Shown here one piece after another: positions 44,836 through 58,139 of a stretch of DNA of 64,000 nt. The DNA is from an uncultured Azospirillum sp. (GTDB taxonomy: Bacteria > Pseudomonadota > Alphaproteobacteria > Azospirillales > Azospirillaceae): NCBI RefSeq assembly GCF_946480385.1, contig NZ_CAMLJP010000003.1, positions 58,505 to 122,504 of the forward strand, given 5' to 3'. A program made the position numbers and the translations under genes. Each line of letters starts with the position of its first letter. The first letter of the stretch is position 1. The notes below the pieces were generated by a model. The model ran no database searches. It had not been told where the DNA came from and saw only the letters and a list, made by a program, of their open reading frames with translations.

Positions 44836-46703
44836 ACGGTCAAGACCACGGCGGACCGGCCGGCTACGGCCAGCCCGGCACCAGCACCGGCAGCACCTAT
44901 GTGCCGCCGCCGGCGCCCTCGCCCTTTTCCCCGCCGCCCCAGCAGCCGTCCGCCAAGCCGCGGACCTCGCTGGCGGTTGCGCTGGAACAGAGCCGTTACC
45001 GCCTGATGGTGACGGCTGCCGTGGTCACGACCGTCTTCACCGCGATCAGCGTCAAGCTGGCGATGGCCACCCTGTTCGCCGGCGGCGGCGAGCCGCGCCA
45101 GCACGTGGCGCTGGAGGTGGACAACACCACCACCAACCGCGCCGACATCATCGACCGCAACGGCAACCTGCTGGCGACCTCGCTGGTCACCCAGTCGCTC
45201 TATGCCGACCCCAAGCTGGTGTCGCGCCCGGAAGAGGCCGCGCAGAAGCTGGTCAGCGTCCTGCCGGAGCTGGATTACAAGGACGTGCTGGGCAAGCTGG
45301 TCGGCGACCGCCGCTTCGTCTGGCTGAAGCGCAACCTGACGCCGAAGCAGCAGGCCGCCGTCCACCGCCTCGGCATTCCCGGCATCGCCTTCGAACGGGA
45401 GGAGCGCCGCTTCTACCCCGCCGGCCCGCTGACCTCCCACGTCGTCGGCTTCACCGGCATCGACAACAACGGCCTTGCCGGCATGGAGCAGGGCTTCAAC
45501 AAGCGGCTGACCGAGGATCCGGGAACGCCGTTGCAGCTCTCCATCGACCTGCGGTTGCAGCATGTCCTGAAGAAGGAACTGGCCGCCACGGTGCAGGAGT
45601 TCAGCGCCATCGGCGCCGCCGGCATCGTCTTCGACGTGCGCAACGGCGAAGTGCTGGCGATGGTCTCGCTGCCCGACTTCGACCCGCAGGACCCGACCGG
45701 CCTGAACCCGGACACGCTGTTCAACCGGGCGACCCTCGGCGTCTACGAAATGGGTTCGACCTTCAAGATCTTCAACTCGGCGTTGGCCTTCGACAGCGGC
45801 AAGATCCGGGTGTCGGACATGTTCGACGCGGCCCACCCGATCAAGATCGGCCGCTTCACCATCAACGACTACCACAACCTGCACCGCGCCCTGACGGTGG
45901 CGGAAGTGTTCCAGCACTCCTCCAACCTCGGTTCCGTGCGCATGGTGCAGCAGGTCGGCGTGGCGGCACAGAAGGCCTTCATGACCAAGATGGGCTTCAC
46001 CAAGCCCACCGGTCTGGAACTGCCGGAAAGCGGCTGGCCGCTGGTGCCGAATCCGTGGCGCGAGGTCAACAGCTACACCATCTCATTCGGCCACGGCATC
46101 TCGGTCAGCCCGATGCACACGGTTGCCGCCGCGGCGTCCGTCATCAACGGCGGCCTCTTCCACAAGCCGACGCTGCTGAGGCGCAAGCCGGGCGACGAGA
46201 TCCCGACAGAGCAGGTGGTGTCCCGTTCGACCTCCGACATGATGCGGCGCATGTTCCGCTTCGTGGTCACCGAAGGCACCGGCAAATCGGCGGAAGTCAA
46301 GGGCTATGTCGTCGGCGGGAAAACCGGCACCGCCGACAAGCAAAAGGGGCGGCATTACCAGAAGAACTCGCGCATGTCGTCGTTCCTGGGCGCCTTCCCG
46401 ATGAACGATCCGCGCTACATCGTCTATGTGCTGGTGGACGAGCCCAAGGCCACGGCCAAGACCTATGGCTACGCCACCGGCGGCTGGGTCGCCGCACCGG
46501 CAGTGGGCCGCATCGTCAAGCAGATCGGCCCGCTGCTGAATGTGCCGATGGTGGACGAGAACGCGCCGGAAATCCTGAACTCCACCTACCTGAACGCCGC
46601 CGGTTCCACCAACTGGCAGCAGACCATGCCCTCCGTCACCGCCCCACCCCCGTCGAAGGGAAGCACCGTTGCGTCTTTCCCAACTCAGACCAAACCGCGC
46701 TGA
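44832..46703 (+). CDS. ftsI: Septal penicillin-binding protein FtsI (PBP3)
   Basis: 623 residues. A cytoplasmic Pro-rich N-terminus and a membrane helix (about 60-78) precede the dimerisation domain and the transpeptidase domain. Active-site motifs are SxxK at Ser309-Lys312 (GSTFKIFNS), SxN at 363-365 and KTG at 497-499. It cross-links septal peptidoglycan with FtsW. The start overlaps the ftsL stop; the end overlaps murE by 35 bp. Confidence 0.96.
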   Translation: MNGQDHGGPAGYGQPGTSTGSTYVPPPAPSPFSPPPQQPSAKPRTSLAVALEQSRYRLMVTAAVVTTVFTAISVKLAMATLFAGGGEPRQHVALEVDNTTTNRADIIDRNGNLLATSLVTQSLYADPKLVSRPEEAAQKLVSVLPELDYKDVLGKLVGDRRFVWLKRNLTPKQQAAVHRLGIPGIAFEREERRFYPAGPLTSHVVGFTGIDNNGLAGMEQGFNKRLTEDPGTPLQLSIDLRLQHVLKKELAATVQEFSAIGAAGIVFDVRNGEVLAMVSLPDFDPQDPTGLNPDTLFNRATLGVYEMGSTFKIFNSALAFDSGKIRVSDMFDAAHPIKIGRFTINDYHNLHRALTVAEVFQHSSNLGSVRMVQQVGVAAQKAFMTKMGFTKPTGLELPESGWPLVPNPWREVNSYTISFGHGISVSPMHTVAAAASVINGGLFHKPTLLRRKPGDEIPTEQVVSRSTSDMMRRMFRFVVTEGTGKSAEVKGYVVGGKTGTADKQKGRHYQKNSRMSSFLGAFPMNDPRYIVYVLVDEPKATAKTYGYATGGWVAAPAVGRIVKQIGPLLNVPMVDENAPEILNSTYLNAAGSTNWQQTMPSVTAPPPSKGSTVASFPTQTKPR

Positions 46704-48144
46704 CGCCACCGCCGGCGCCGCCGATCCCGACATCGCCGGGCTGACCGCCGACAGCCGTGCGGTCAGGCCCGGCTTTGTCTTTGCCGCCCTGCCCGGCGTG
46801 AAGGCCGACGGCCGCGCCTTCATCGCCGATGCGCTCGCCAAGGGCGCCGCCGCCGTGCTGGCGCCCGAGGGCACCGAGCTGCCCGCCGGCTCCACCGCCG
46901 TCCTGCTGACCAATCCACAGCCCCGCCTCGCCTTCGCGCGCATGGCCGCCGCCTTCCATGGCGGGCGCCAGCCGGAGACGGTGGTGGCGGTAACCGGCAC
47001 CAACGGCAAGACCTCCACCGTTCAGTTCGCCGCTCAGATCTGGACCCGGCTCGGCCTGCCCGCCGGCAGCCTGGGCACGCTAGGCCTGCTCGGCCCCGGC
47101 CTGCACGGTTATGGCGGGATGACGACACCCGACCCGGTGTCGCTGCACCGCGACCTCGCCGCCGCCAAGGACGCCGGCATCGATCATCTGGCGATGGAGG
47201 CGTCGAGCCACGGGCTGGAACAGTTCCGGCTGGACGGTGTCGCGATCAAGGCCGCCGGCTTCACCAACCTGACGCTGGACCATCTGGACTATCACGGCAC
47301 GATGGAGGCATACCGCGACGCCAAGGCAATGCTGTTCGACCGGGTCCTACCGCCGGGCGCCGTGGCGGTGCTGAACGCCGACTCTCCGGAATTTCAACAT
47401 TTTGCCACCATTTGTAACCACCGTGGACACCGCGTCCTGTCCTATGGTCTGGCCGGTGCCGAGCTTCGGGTGACCGGGGTGGAGCCGCTGGCCGATGGCC
47501 AGCGCCTCTCCCTGTCCGTGCTCGGCCGCGACGTGACGGTGGACCTGCCGCTGGCGGGTCGCTTCCAGGCTTGGAACGTGCTCTGCGCGCTGGGTCTGGT
47601 CATCGGTTCCGGCGGCGACGCCGGGCGGGCGCTCGCCGCCCTTCCCTTGCTGGAAGGCGTGCCGGGCCGGCTGCAGCATGTCGCGACCCACCCCAACGGG
47701 GCGACGGTCTACGTCGATTACGCCCACACGCCCGACGCGCTGGAAACGGTGCTGCGGGCGCTGAAGCCGCATGCCGCGCGCCATCTGGTGACGGTGTTCG
47801 GCTGCGGCGGCGACCGCGACCGGACCAAGCGGCCGGTGATGGGGGCGCTGGCGGCCGGACTGGCCGACCGCGCCATCGTCACCGACGACAACCCGCGCAC
47901 CGAGGATCCCGCCTTCGTGCGGAGTCAGGTGCTGGCCGGCGCCACCAGGGAACTGGCCGGCAAGCTGGAGGAGATCGGCGACCGGGCCGAGGCGATCCGC
48001 ACCGCGGTGCGGCAGCTTCAACCCGGCGACGTGCTGGTCATCGCCGGCAAGGGCCATGAACAGGGACAAACAATCGGCACCGAGGTGCGTCCGTTCGACG
48101 ATGCGGACGAGGCCCGGAAAGCCGTAGCGGAGATTGGAGCATGA
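46669..48144 (+). CDS. murE: UDP-MurNAc-L-Ala-D-Glu:meso-DAP ligase
   Basis: 491 residues from a TTG at 46669, which follows a GAAGGGAAG ribosome site inside ftsI (35-bp overlap). The ATP loop is VTGTNGKTSTVQF. The DNPRTEDP motif selects meso-diaminopimelate, so the peptidoglycan is DAP type. Adding DAP is the third amino acid step of the stem peptide in the cytoplasm. It is coupled to murF by a 4-bp overlap. Confidence 0.96.
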   Translation: MRLSQLRPNRADATAGAADPDIAGLTADSRAVRPGFVFAALPGVKADGRAFIADALAKGAAAVLAPEGTELPAGSTAVLLTNPQPRLAFARMAAAFHGGRQPETVVAVTGTNGKTSTVQFAAQIWTRLGLPAGSLGTLGLLGPGLHGYGGMTTPDPVSLHRDLAAAKDAGIDHLAMEASSHGLEQFRLDGVAIKAAGFTNLTLDHLDYHGTMEAYRDAKAMLFDRVLPPGAVAVLNADSPEFQHFATICNHRGHRVLSYGLAGAELRVTGVEPLADGQRLSLSVLGRDVTVDLPLAGRFQAWNVLCALGLVIGSGGDAGRALAALPLLEGVPGRLQHVATHPNGATVYVDYAHTPDALETVLRALKPHAARHLVTVFGCGGDRDRTKRPVMGALAAGLADRAIVTDDNPRTEDPAFVRSQVLAGATRELAGKLEEIGDRAEAIRTAVRQLQPGDVLVIAGKGHEQGQTIGTEVRPFDDADEARKAVAEIGA

Positions 48145-49649
48145 GCGGCGAGATGACGGACAAGACGGTCCTGTGGACTGCGGAGGACGCGGCCGCCGCC
48201 ACCGGCGGGCGTCTGGCCGGCCCGTCCGCCTGGACCGCCACCGGCGTCACCATCGACAGCCGCAAGGTGGCGCCGGGCGACCTGTTCGTCGCCATCCGCG
48301 GACCGAATTTCGACGGCCATGCCTTCGTCGGCGCCGCGTTGGCCGCTGGGGCCGCTGCGGCGCTGGTCGACCACCGGCCTAACGGATTGCCCGCAGAGGC
48401 GCCGCTGCTGATCTCCCCGGTCGACACGCTGGAGGCGATGGCGGCACTGGGCAAGGTCGCGCGGGCTCGCTGCGGTGCGCGCTTCGTCGGCGTCACCGGC
48501 TCGGTTGGCAAGACCGGCACCAAGGAGACGCTGCGCCACGTCCTGTCGGCGCAAGGCGCCACCTATGCCACCGAAGGCAGCCTGAACAACCACTGGGGCG
48601 TGCCGCTGTCGCTCGCCCGCCTGCCCGCCGATTGCGCCTATGGCGTGTTCGAACTGGGGATGAATCACGCCGGCGAACTGGGGCCGTTGTCCCAGCAGGT
48701 CAAGCCGCATGTCGCCATCATCACCACGGTCGAGGCGGCGCATCTGGAGTTCTTCTCCGGCGTCGAGGCCATCGCCGACGCCAAGGCCGAGATCTTCGAA
48801 GGGATGGGCGCGGACGGCGTCGCCGTGCTGAACCGCGACAACGGGCAATATGCCCGGTTGGCCGCCGCCGCGCGCCGCCACGGCCTGACCGACATCTGGA
48901 GCTTCGGCACCCATGAGAAGGCCGACGCCCGGCTGGTCGACTGCTCGCTGCACGCCACCTGCAGCGCGGTGACCGCGGTCATCCGCGGCGAACGGCTGCA
49001 ATATTGCCTGTCGCTGCCGGGCAAGCATTGGGTGATGAACAGCCTGGCGGTGCTGCTGGCGGTGAAGGCGCTGGGCGCCGATGTCGCCGCCGCCGCCCGT
49101 TCCCTGTCCAGCCTGCAGCCGGTCAAGGGCCGCGGCACCCGCAAGCGCATCCAGCTGCCGCAGGGCGCCTTCACCCTGATCGACGAGAGCTACAACGCCA
49201 GCCCGGCCGCCATGACAGCGACGCTGGAGGTGCTGGCCAAGATCGACCCCGGTGCCGGCGGCCGGCGCATCGCCGTGCTGGGCGACATGCGCGAGCTGGG
49301 CGACCGCGCCGACGCCCTGCACATCGCGCTGGCCGAGCCGCTGCGCGCCGCACAGGTGGATGCCGTCTACGCCTGCGGGCCGCACATGAAGGCGCTGTTC
49401 GACCGCCTGCCGGCGGCGATGCGCGGCGCCTGGACCGAGACCAGCGTGGAGCTGGCCCCCATCGTGACCGGGACCGTAAAAGGCGGCGACGTTATCATGG
49501 TCAAGGGCTCCTTGGGCAGTCGTACAGGTCTGATCGTCGATGCGCTCGCGGCACTCGACAGCGGGCGCGAAAGCGAGGACAAAGCCGCCTCCCGAACCAC
49601 CAACCAGCCACAGGCGGCGGCGCAGTCCGCGCAGGCGCCGCGAGGCTGA
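48141..49649 (+). CDS. murF: UDP-MurNAc-tripeptide:D-Ala-D-Ala ligase
   Basis: 502 residues. The ATP loop is GSVGKTGTKETL; other Mur ligase signatures are ELGMNHAGEL and LIDESYNASPAAM. It finishes the UDP-MurNAc-pentapeptide using D-Ala-D-Ala from Ddl. The ATG at 48141 overlaps the murE stop. The C-terminal 30 residues are a Gln/Ala-rich tail. Confidence 0.96.
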   Translation: MSGEMTDKTVLWTAEDAAAATGGRLAGPSAWTATGVTIDSRKVAPGDLFVAIRGPNFDGHAFVGAALAAGAAAALVDHRPNGLPAEAPLLISPVDTLEAMAALGKVARARCGARFVGVTGSVGKTGTKETLRHVLSAQGATYATEGSLNNHWGVPLSLARLPADCAYGVFELGMNHAGELGPLSQQVKPHVAIITTVEAAHLEFFSGVEAIADAKAEIFEGMGADGVAVLNRDNGQYARLAAAARRHGLTDIWSFGTHEKADARLVDCSLHATCSAVTAVIRGERLQYCLSLPGKHWVMNSLAVLLAVKALGADVAAAARSLSSLQPVKGRGTRKRIQLPQGAFTLIDESYNASPAAMTATLEVLAKIDPGAGGRRIAVLGDMRELGDRADALHIALAEPLRAAQVDAVYACGPHMKALFDRLPAAMRGAWTETSVELAPIVTGTVKGGDVIMVKGSLGSRTGLIVDALAALDSGRESEDKAASRTTNQPQAAAQSAQAPRG

Positions 49650-49658
49650 CGGACCCAA

Positions 49659-50744
<1,086 letters not shown>

Positions 50745-50757
50745 GGGGGGACCGGCG

Positions 50758-52175
50758 ATGATCGACCTGTTCTATATGCAGGAACTGCCCGTCGCGGTGA
50801 TGGGGCTGGGCAAGTCCGGCCTCGCCACCGCCCGCGCGCTGCGCGACAGCGGCGCCGAGGTGCGGGTGTGGGATGACAATCCCGCCTCCCGCGCCGCCGC
50901 GGAGGCGGAGGGCTTCGCCGTCGTCGATCTCGCCACCGCCGACCTGTCGGACCTGACCACCATCGTCTGGTCCCCCGGCATCCCCCACACCTTCCCCAAG
51001 CCGCACCCGGTGGCCGAGCGCGCCCGCGCGCTCGGGATCGAGCTGATCTGCGACATCGAACTGCTGGGCCGGGCCGAGCGCGACTGCGCCTTCATCGGCA
51101 TCACCGGCACCAACGGCAAATCGACCACCACCACGCTGATCGGCCACATCCTGGCCGCCGCCGGGCGCAAGGCCGCCGTGGGCGGCAACCTCGGCACGCC
51201 GGTGCTGACCTTCGATCCCATCGGGGCGGGCAACACCTGCGTGCTGGAGATGTCGAGCTACCAGCTGGAGCTGACCCACTCCATCACCTTCGACATCGCG
51301 GTCCTGCTGAACATCACGCCCGACCATCTCGCCCGCCATGGCGGGATGGAGGGCTATGTCGCCGCGAAGAAGCTGATCTTCCACCGCCAGACCTGGCCGC
51401 GCACCGCGGTGATAGGCGTGGACGACGAGCATTGCCGGACGATCCACGCCGACCTCGTCGCCGCCGGCGACCAGCGCATCTGGCCGATCTCCGCCCGGGG
51501 GCCGGTGGCGGGCGGCGTCTATGCCGCCGACGGCTGGCTGGTCGACGACACCGACGGCGAGGCGGCGCGGGTGGTTGAGCTGTCGGCGCTGCCGACCCTG
51601 CTGGGTGCCCACAACTGGCAGAATGCCGCAGCCGCCTTCGCCACCTGCAAGGCCGCCGGCCTGCCGGTGCCGGCCATCGTCGCGGCGATGGCGACCTTCC
51701 CCGGCCTCGCCCACCGGCAGCAGTTGGTCGGAACACTGGAGGGCGTGCGCTTCGTCAACGACAGCAAGGCGACCAACGCCGACGCTACGGAAAAGGCGCT
51801 GGCGACCTTCGTCCCGATCTACTGGATTCTCGGCGGACAGGCCAAGGACACCGGACTGAACGGGCTGGAGGGCTATATGGGCCGCGTGCGCCACGCCTTC
51901 CTGATCGGCGAGGCGCAGGAACAATTCGCCCCATGGCTCGATGCACAGGGCATTGCCTATACACGCTGCGGAACGCTGGATGTCGCAACCGCGAAGGCGG
52001 CCGGCATGGCGCTGGCGGAGCGGCTGGAGGGCGCCTGCGTGCTGTTGTCCCCGGCCTGCGCGTCGTGGGACCAGTTCGCCAATTTCGAGAAGCGCGGCGA
52101 CGCCTTCGCGGCCTATGTCGCGGGCGTCATCGAGGCGCATGAGAACACCGGGACCGGTACCATCGGAGGCGTTGC

Positions 52176-52179
<4 letters not shown>
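50758..52179 (+). CDS. murD: UDP-MurNAc-L-alanine:D-glutamate ligase
   Basis: 473 residues. N-terminal Rossmann domain (VAVMGLGKSGLATARAL), ATP loop GITGTNGKSTTTTLI, and the signatures MSSYQLE and FVNDSKATNADAT. Adds D-Glu to UDP-MurNAc-L-Ala. It is coupled to ftsW by a 4-bp overlap. Confidence 0.96.
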
Positions 52180-53293
<1,114 letters not shown>

Positions 53294-53297
<4 letters not shown>

Positions 53298-54562
53298 GGA
53301 GGCCGACGGACTTGAGCGCGACGACCTACGACGCGAACGCCAACAAAGTGATCGTGCTGGCAGCGGGCGGCACCGGCGGACACATGTTCCCGGCCGAAGC
53401 GCTGGCGCGCGAGCTGCTGTCCCGCGGCCGCGCGGTGACGCTGGTCACCGACAAGCGCGGCCACGCCTTCGGCGAGAATCTGCCGGAGGTGCCGGTCCAC
53501 CGCATCCGCGCCGCCTCGCCCGGCGCTGGCATCGCCGGCAAACTGAAGGCCGCCCTGCAGATGGGGCTCGGCCTGCTGGAGGCGCGGGCGCTGATGCGCC
53601 GGCTCGATCCCGCCGCGGTCGTCGGTTTCGGCGGCTACCCGTCCGTGCCCACCGTCTATGCCGCAATCCAGTCGAAGCTGCCGGCCCTGCTGCACGAACA
53701 GAACGCCGTGCTGGGCCGCGCCAACCGGATGCTGATCGCCGGGGCCAGCCGCATCGCCGTTGCCTTTTCCGACATCGAGAAGCTGGGCGAGGCGCAGCGC
53801 GCCAAGATGGTCCGCACCGGTAACCCGGTCCGTCCGGCGGTCGCCGCCCGCCGCCTCTCCCCCTACGAGGCGCCCGGCGCCACCGGCCCGATCCGCCTGC
53901 TGGTGATGGGCGGCAGCCAGGGTGCCCGCGTCTTTTCCGAGGTGATCCCGGCGGCGCTCGCCCTGTTGCCGGAGGAGATGCGCGCCCGCATCCATCTGGC
54001 GCAGCAATGCCGCCCGGAAGACCTGGAAGCCGCCCGCGACGCGCTGGAACCGCTGGGCCTCGCCCGGCTGGAGCTGCAGACCTTCTTCCGCGACGTGCCG
54101 GAACGGCTGGCCGCCTGCCACCTCGCCATCACCCGCGCCGGCGCCTCCACCATCGCCGAGCTGACCTGCGTCGGCCGTCCGGCGATCCTGGTGCCCTACC
54201 CGCACGCCACCGACGACCACCAGACCGCCAACGCCCGCCATCTGGCCGAGGCCGGCGCCGCCTGGCTGGTGCCGCAGCCCTCCTTCACCGCCCAGGCGCT
54301 TGCCGAGCGGCTGTCCTCCCTGCTGGCCGACCCGCAGGCGCTCGCAGCATCGGCGCGGGCCGCCCACGACTGGGGCACCGCCGACGCCGCCACCGCACTG
54401 GCCGATGCCGTGCTGGCGATGCTGGACGGCGGCCGGAATGCCCGCATCAGTTCCTTCGACACCGATCCAAGCCTGACCGACACAAACCTGACTGACCACG
54501 ACCAATCCCACAACGCCCGGCGGTCCGCCGCCGGCGCCAGCGCCAAGGGGGCCGCGGAATGA
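53294..54562 (+). CDS. murG: Lipid II synthase MurG
   Basis: 422 residues from the ATG at 53294 that overlaps the ftsW stop. The glycine loop is LAAGGTGGHMFPA; the UDP-GlcNAc site includes GGSQGARVFSEVIP, RAGASTIAEL and PYPHATDDHQTANA. It adds GlcNAc to lipid I on the inner face of the membrane. About 45 residues after DAVLAMLDGG are a hydrophilic Thr/Asp/Ser/Ala tail beyond the usual end (355 in E. coli). A TTG at 53312 is an alternative start. Confidence 0.95.
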
Positions 54563-54807
54563 TCAAAGCCAGGACTCTGACCCGACCGACGCCCCGTCCG
54601 CTGCAGGACTGGCCGGCGGACATGACGCGGACCGAGGGCGGCTGGTACAACCGCCCCGGCTGCCCGCTGGTGCCGCGCTTCCTCGCCGAAGGCGGCTTCC
54701 TGCGTGACCGCCTGTCGATGATCCACGGATCGCAGCCCCTCCCCGACGACCTGTCCGATGAGGCGGTCGACGCCACCCTTCGCCTGATGCTTCGCCGCGG
54801 AAAGTAA
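54559..54807 (+). CDS. Small ORF of unknown function between murG and murC
   Basis: 82 residues, basic overall, with no signal or membrane segment. It opens with an ATG overlapping the murG stop (ATGA) and ends 7 bp before murC, so it is placed for coupled translation. Features are a Pro-rich N-terminus, [24 protein letters not shown] in the middle and an acidic helix [16 protein letters not shown] near the end. Composition and GC3 match the flanking mur genes. I recognise no family. Confidence 0.65.
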   Translation: MIKARTLTRPTPRPLQDWPADMTRTEGGWYNRPGCPLVPRFLAEGGFLRDRLSMIHGSQPLPDDLSDEAVDATLRLMLRRGK

Positions 54808-54814
54808 GCCTGAC

Positions 54815-56233
54815 ATGCGCGCCCTCCCCCTCTCGATCGGCACCATCCACTTCGTCGGCATCGGCGGCATCGGCATGAGCGGCATCGCCGAGGTGCTGCG
54901 GAACCTGGGCTATACCGTCCAGGGCTCCGACCTCGCCGAGAACGCCAACGTCAAGCGCCTGCGCGAGCTGGGCATCAAGGTGTTCGTCGGCCATCGCGGC
55001 GAGAACATCGCCGGCGCCGCTGTGGTCGTCGTCTCCTCCGCCGTCAAGCGCGACAATCCGGAGGTGGTGGCCGCCCGCGCCGCCCTGGTGCCGGTGGTCC
55101 GCCGCGCCGAGATGCTGGGCGAGCTGATGCGCCTGAAATGGGCCATCGCCATCGGCGGCACCCATGGCAAGACCACGACGACCTCGATGGTCGGCCATAT
55201 GCTGGAGCATGCCAACCTCGACCCCACGGTCATCAACGGCGGCATCATCAACGCCTACGGCTCCAACACCCGGCTCGGCACCGGCGACTGGATGGTGGTC
55301 GAGGCGGACGAGAGCGACGGCACCTTCGTGAAGCTGCCGGCCTGCATCGCCGTCGTCACCAACATGGATCCGGAGCATCTGGACTTCTACGGCACCTTCG
55401 ACAACGCGCGGGCCGCCTTTGACAGCTTCGTCCAGAACATTCCCTTCTACGGCTTCGCCGCGCTCTGCATCGACCATCCCGAGGTGCAGGCGATGATCCC
55501 CCGCGTGTCGGACCGCCGCATCGTCACCTACGGCTTCTCGCCGCAGGCCGACATCCGCGCGGTGAACGTGGAGCTGGGTCCGGACGGCGCCAAGTACGAC
55601 GTGCTGATCTATGACCGCCACACCGGCGAGAGCCGCGCCATCGCCGGCGTGCGCCTGCCGATGTACGGGCCGCACAACGTCCAGAACTCGCTGGCCTGCT
55701 TCGCGGTCGGCAACGAGATGGGCCTGCCCGACGTGGTGATGCGCGACAGCATGGCCAAGTTCCAGGGCGTGAAGCGCCGCTTCACCAAGACCGGCGAGGC
55801 CAACGGCATCACCGTCATCGACGATTACGGCCACCACCCGGTGGAGATCGCCGCGGTGCTAAAGGCTGCGCGCACCGCCGGCACCGGCCGCACCATCGCC
55901 GTGGTCCAGCCGCACCGCTACTCCCGCCTCGCCGCCCTGTTCGAGGAGTTCTGCACCTGCTTCAACGACGCCGACGCCGTGATCGTCGCCGACGTCTATG
56001 CCGCCGGTGAGGCGCCAATCGAGGGTGTCAGCCGCGACAGCCTGGTGGAGGGCCTGCGCATGCACGGCCACCGCCATGTCGTGGCCCTGCAGAACCAGCA
56101 GGAACTGGCGCAGGTCGTGCGCGAGATGGCGCGGCCCGGCGACTTCGTCGTCTGCCTGGGCGCCGGCAACATCACCCAGTGGGCGAACGCCCTGCCGGGC
56201 GAGCTGTCGTCCCTCTACGGCGCCACGCGATGA
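54815..56233 (+). CDS. murC: UDP-MurNAc:L-alanine ligase
   Basis: 472 residues. The N-terminus reads [18 protein letters not shown], the ATP loop is [11 protein letters not shown], and EADESDGTF plus [11 protein letters not shown] are the family motifs. It is the first amino acid step of the stem peptide. The stop overlaps murB (ATGA). Confidence 0.97.
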   Translation: MRALPLSIGTIHFVGIGGIGMSGIAEVLRNLGYTVQGSDLAENANVKRLRELGIKVFVGHRGENIAGAAVVVVSSAVKRDNPEVVAARAALVPVVRRAEMLGELMRLKWAIAIGGTHGKTTTTSMVGHMLEHANLDPTVINGGIINAYGSNTRLGTGDWMVVEADESDGTFVKLPACIAVVTNMDPEHLDFYGTFDNARAAFDSFVQNIPFYGFAALCIDHPEVQAMIPRVSDRRIVTYGFSPQADIRAVNVELGPDGAKYDVLIYDRHTGESRAIAGVRLPMYGPHNVQNSLACFAVGNEMGLPDVVMRDSMAKFQGVKRRFTKTGEANGITVIDDYGHHPVEIAAVLKAARTAGTGRTIAVVQPHRYSRLAALFEEFCTCFNDADAVIVADVYAAGEAPIEGVSRDSLVEGLRMHGHRHVVALQNQQELAQVVREMARPGDFVVCLGAGNITQWANALPGELSSLYGATR

Positions 56234-57195
56234 CGGCAGCGCCCCGCATGAGCCCGGCAGACGGCCACCTGCCCAACGACCATCTGATGACACGGATGCC
56301 CGCGGTGCGCGGCCGGCTGACCGCCGACGCCTCGCTGGCACCGGTGACGTGGTTCCGCGTCGGCGGCCCGGCCGAGGTGATGTTCCGCCCGGCCGACGCG
56401 GACGACCTCGCCGACTTCCTGGCCGCCCTGCCGGCCGAGGTGCCGGTGACGGTGATCGGCGTCGCCTCCAACCTGCTGGTGCGGGACGGCGGCGTGCCGG
56501 GCGTTACCATCCGGCTCGGCCGCGGCTTCACCGACATCGCGGCAGATGGAATGACGCTGACCACCGGTGCGGCGGCGCTCGACCTCAACGTCGCCATGGT
56601 CGCCCGCGACGCCGGGATCGCCGGGCTGGAGTTCCTCTCCGGTATTCCCGGCACCATCGGCGGCGCCCTGCGCATGAACGGCGGCGCCTATGGCCGCGAG
56701 CTTGCCGACGTGCTGGTCTCGGCCACCGCGGTCGCCCGCGACGGCCGGCGGCTGGAGTTCAGCCATGCCGGCATGGGCTTCACCTACCGCCACAGCGCAG
56801 CGCCGGAGGACTGCATCTTCACCGGCGCGATCCTGCGCGGTGAGCCCGGCAACCCGCTGGAGATCGCCCGCCGCATGGCCGAGATCTCCGACAAGCGCGC
56901 CGACAGCCAGCCGGTCCGCTCCCGCACCGGTGGCTCGACCTTCAAGAATCCGGAAGGCCACAAGGCCTGGGAACTGATCGACAAGGCCGGCTGCCGCGGC
57001 CTGTCCATCGGCGACGCCCAGGTGTCGGAAAAGCACTGCAACTTCCTGATCAACAACGGCACGGCCACCGCCGCCCAGCTGGAAGCGCTGGGCGAGGAGG
57101 TCCGCCGCCGCGTGTTCGAGACCAGCGGCGTCACGCTGGAGTGGGAAATCAAGCGCATCGGCATCGCTGCCGCCGAAGGAAGCACCGCCCAATGA
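56230..57195 (+). CDS. murB: UDP-N-acetylenolpyruvoylglucosamine reductase
   Basis: 321 residues from the ATG at 56230. FAD-binding signatures are [23 protein letters not shown] and [28 protein letters not shown] supplies the catalytic serine, as in type I/II MurB. It reduces the enolpyruvyl group to MurNAc using NADPH. The stop overlaps ddl by 4 bp. Confidence 0.96.
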   Translation: MTAAPRMSPADGHLPNDHLMTRMPAVRGRLTADASLAPVTWFRVGGPAEVMFRPADADDLADFLAALPAEVPVTVIGVASNLLVRDGGVPGVTIRLGRGFTDIAADGMTLTTGAAALDLNVAMVARDAGIAGLEFLSGIPGTIGGALRMNGGAYGRELADVLVSATAVARDGRRLEFSHAGMGFTYRHSAAPEDCIFTGAILRGEPGNPLEIARRMAEISDKRADSQPVRSRTGGSTFKNPEGHKAWELIDKAGCRGLSIGDAQVSEKHCNFLINNGTATAAQLEALGEEVRRRVFETSGVTLEWEIKRIGIAAAEGSTAQ

Positions 57196-58139
57196 CCGAA
57201 GCCCTGCTCCACGCCCAAAAGAAACATGTCGCCGTCCTGATGGGCGGCTGGTCGGCCGAGCGCGAGGTGTCGCTGGTCAGCGGGGCCGGCGTCGCCAAGG
57301 CGCTGGAGGAGGAAGGCTACCGCGTCACCGCCGTCGACGTGCAGCGCGACCTGGGCGGGCTGATGCATGCCCTGACCAACCCGCGTCCCGACGTGGTGTT
57401 CAACGCCCTCCATGGCCGTGGCGGCGAGGATGGGACGATCCAGGGCGTGCTGGAGTTCCTCGGCCTGCCCTACACCCATTCGGGCGTCCAGGCCGCCGCC
57501 ATCGCCATGGACAAGGCGATGACGAAGCGGGTGCTGGACACCGTCGGCATCCGCTCTCCCAAAGGCATGGTCCTGTCCCGGGGACAGATCACCGGCGGCA
57601 CCCACCCCATGCCGGCGCCCTATATCGTCAAGCCTGTGGACGAAGGCTCGACCGTTGGCGTAACCCTGGTCCGCGAGGGGCAGAACAGCCCGGTCGGCGA
57701 TGCGTGGACCTTTGGCGAGCGCGCACTGATCGAAGAGTTCATCCCCGGTCGCGAGCTGACCGTGGGCGTCATGGGTGACCGCGCTTTGGCGGTGACCGAG
57801 ATCGTCTTTCAGGCTCAGGTCTACGACTACACCGCGAAATACAGCGCCGGCCACGCCGTCCACACCATCCCCGCCGCGGTCCCCGAGGCGGTGGCGGAGG
57901 AGGCGAAGCGGCTGGCGGTGCTTGCGCACCACACCCTGGGCTGCCGGGGCGTGTCGCGCAGCGACTTCCGCTGGGATGACAGCCGGCCGGGAACGGACGG
58001 TCTGTACTTCCTGGAGATCAACAACCAGCCGGGCATGACGCCCCTGTCGCTGGTGCCCGAACAGGCCGCGCATGTGGGGATCACCTACGGCGCGCTGGTC
58101 GGCTGGCTCGTGGAGAACGCCGCATGTCAGCTCGCCTGA
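57192..58139 (+). CDS. ddl: D-alanine:D-alanine ligase
   Basis: 315 residues, ATP-grasp fold. [12 protein letters not shown] is the N-terminal substrate loop; [24 protein letters not shown] and [15 protein letters not shown] follow in order. It makes the D-Ala-D-Ala used by MurF. The last 16 bp overlap ftsQ in another frame. Confidence 0.97.
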   Translation: MTEALLHAQKKHVAVLMGGWSAEREVSLVSGAGVAKALEEEGYRVTAVDVQRDLGGLMHALTNPRPDVVFNALHGRGGEDGTIQGVLEFLGLPYTHSGVQAAAIAMDKAMTKRVLDTVGIRSPKGMVLSRGQITGGTHPMPAPYIVKPVDEGSTVGVTLVREGQNSPVGDAWTFGERALIEEFIPGRELTVGVMGDRALAVTEIVFQAQVYDYTAKYSAGHAVHTIPAAVPEAVAEEAKRLAVLAHHTLGCRGVSRSDFRWDDSRPGTDGLYFLEINNQPGMTPLSLVPEQAAHVGITYGALVGWLVENAACQLA

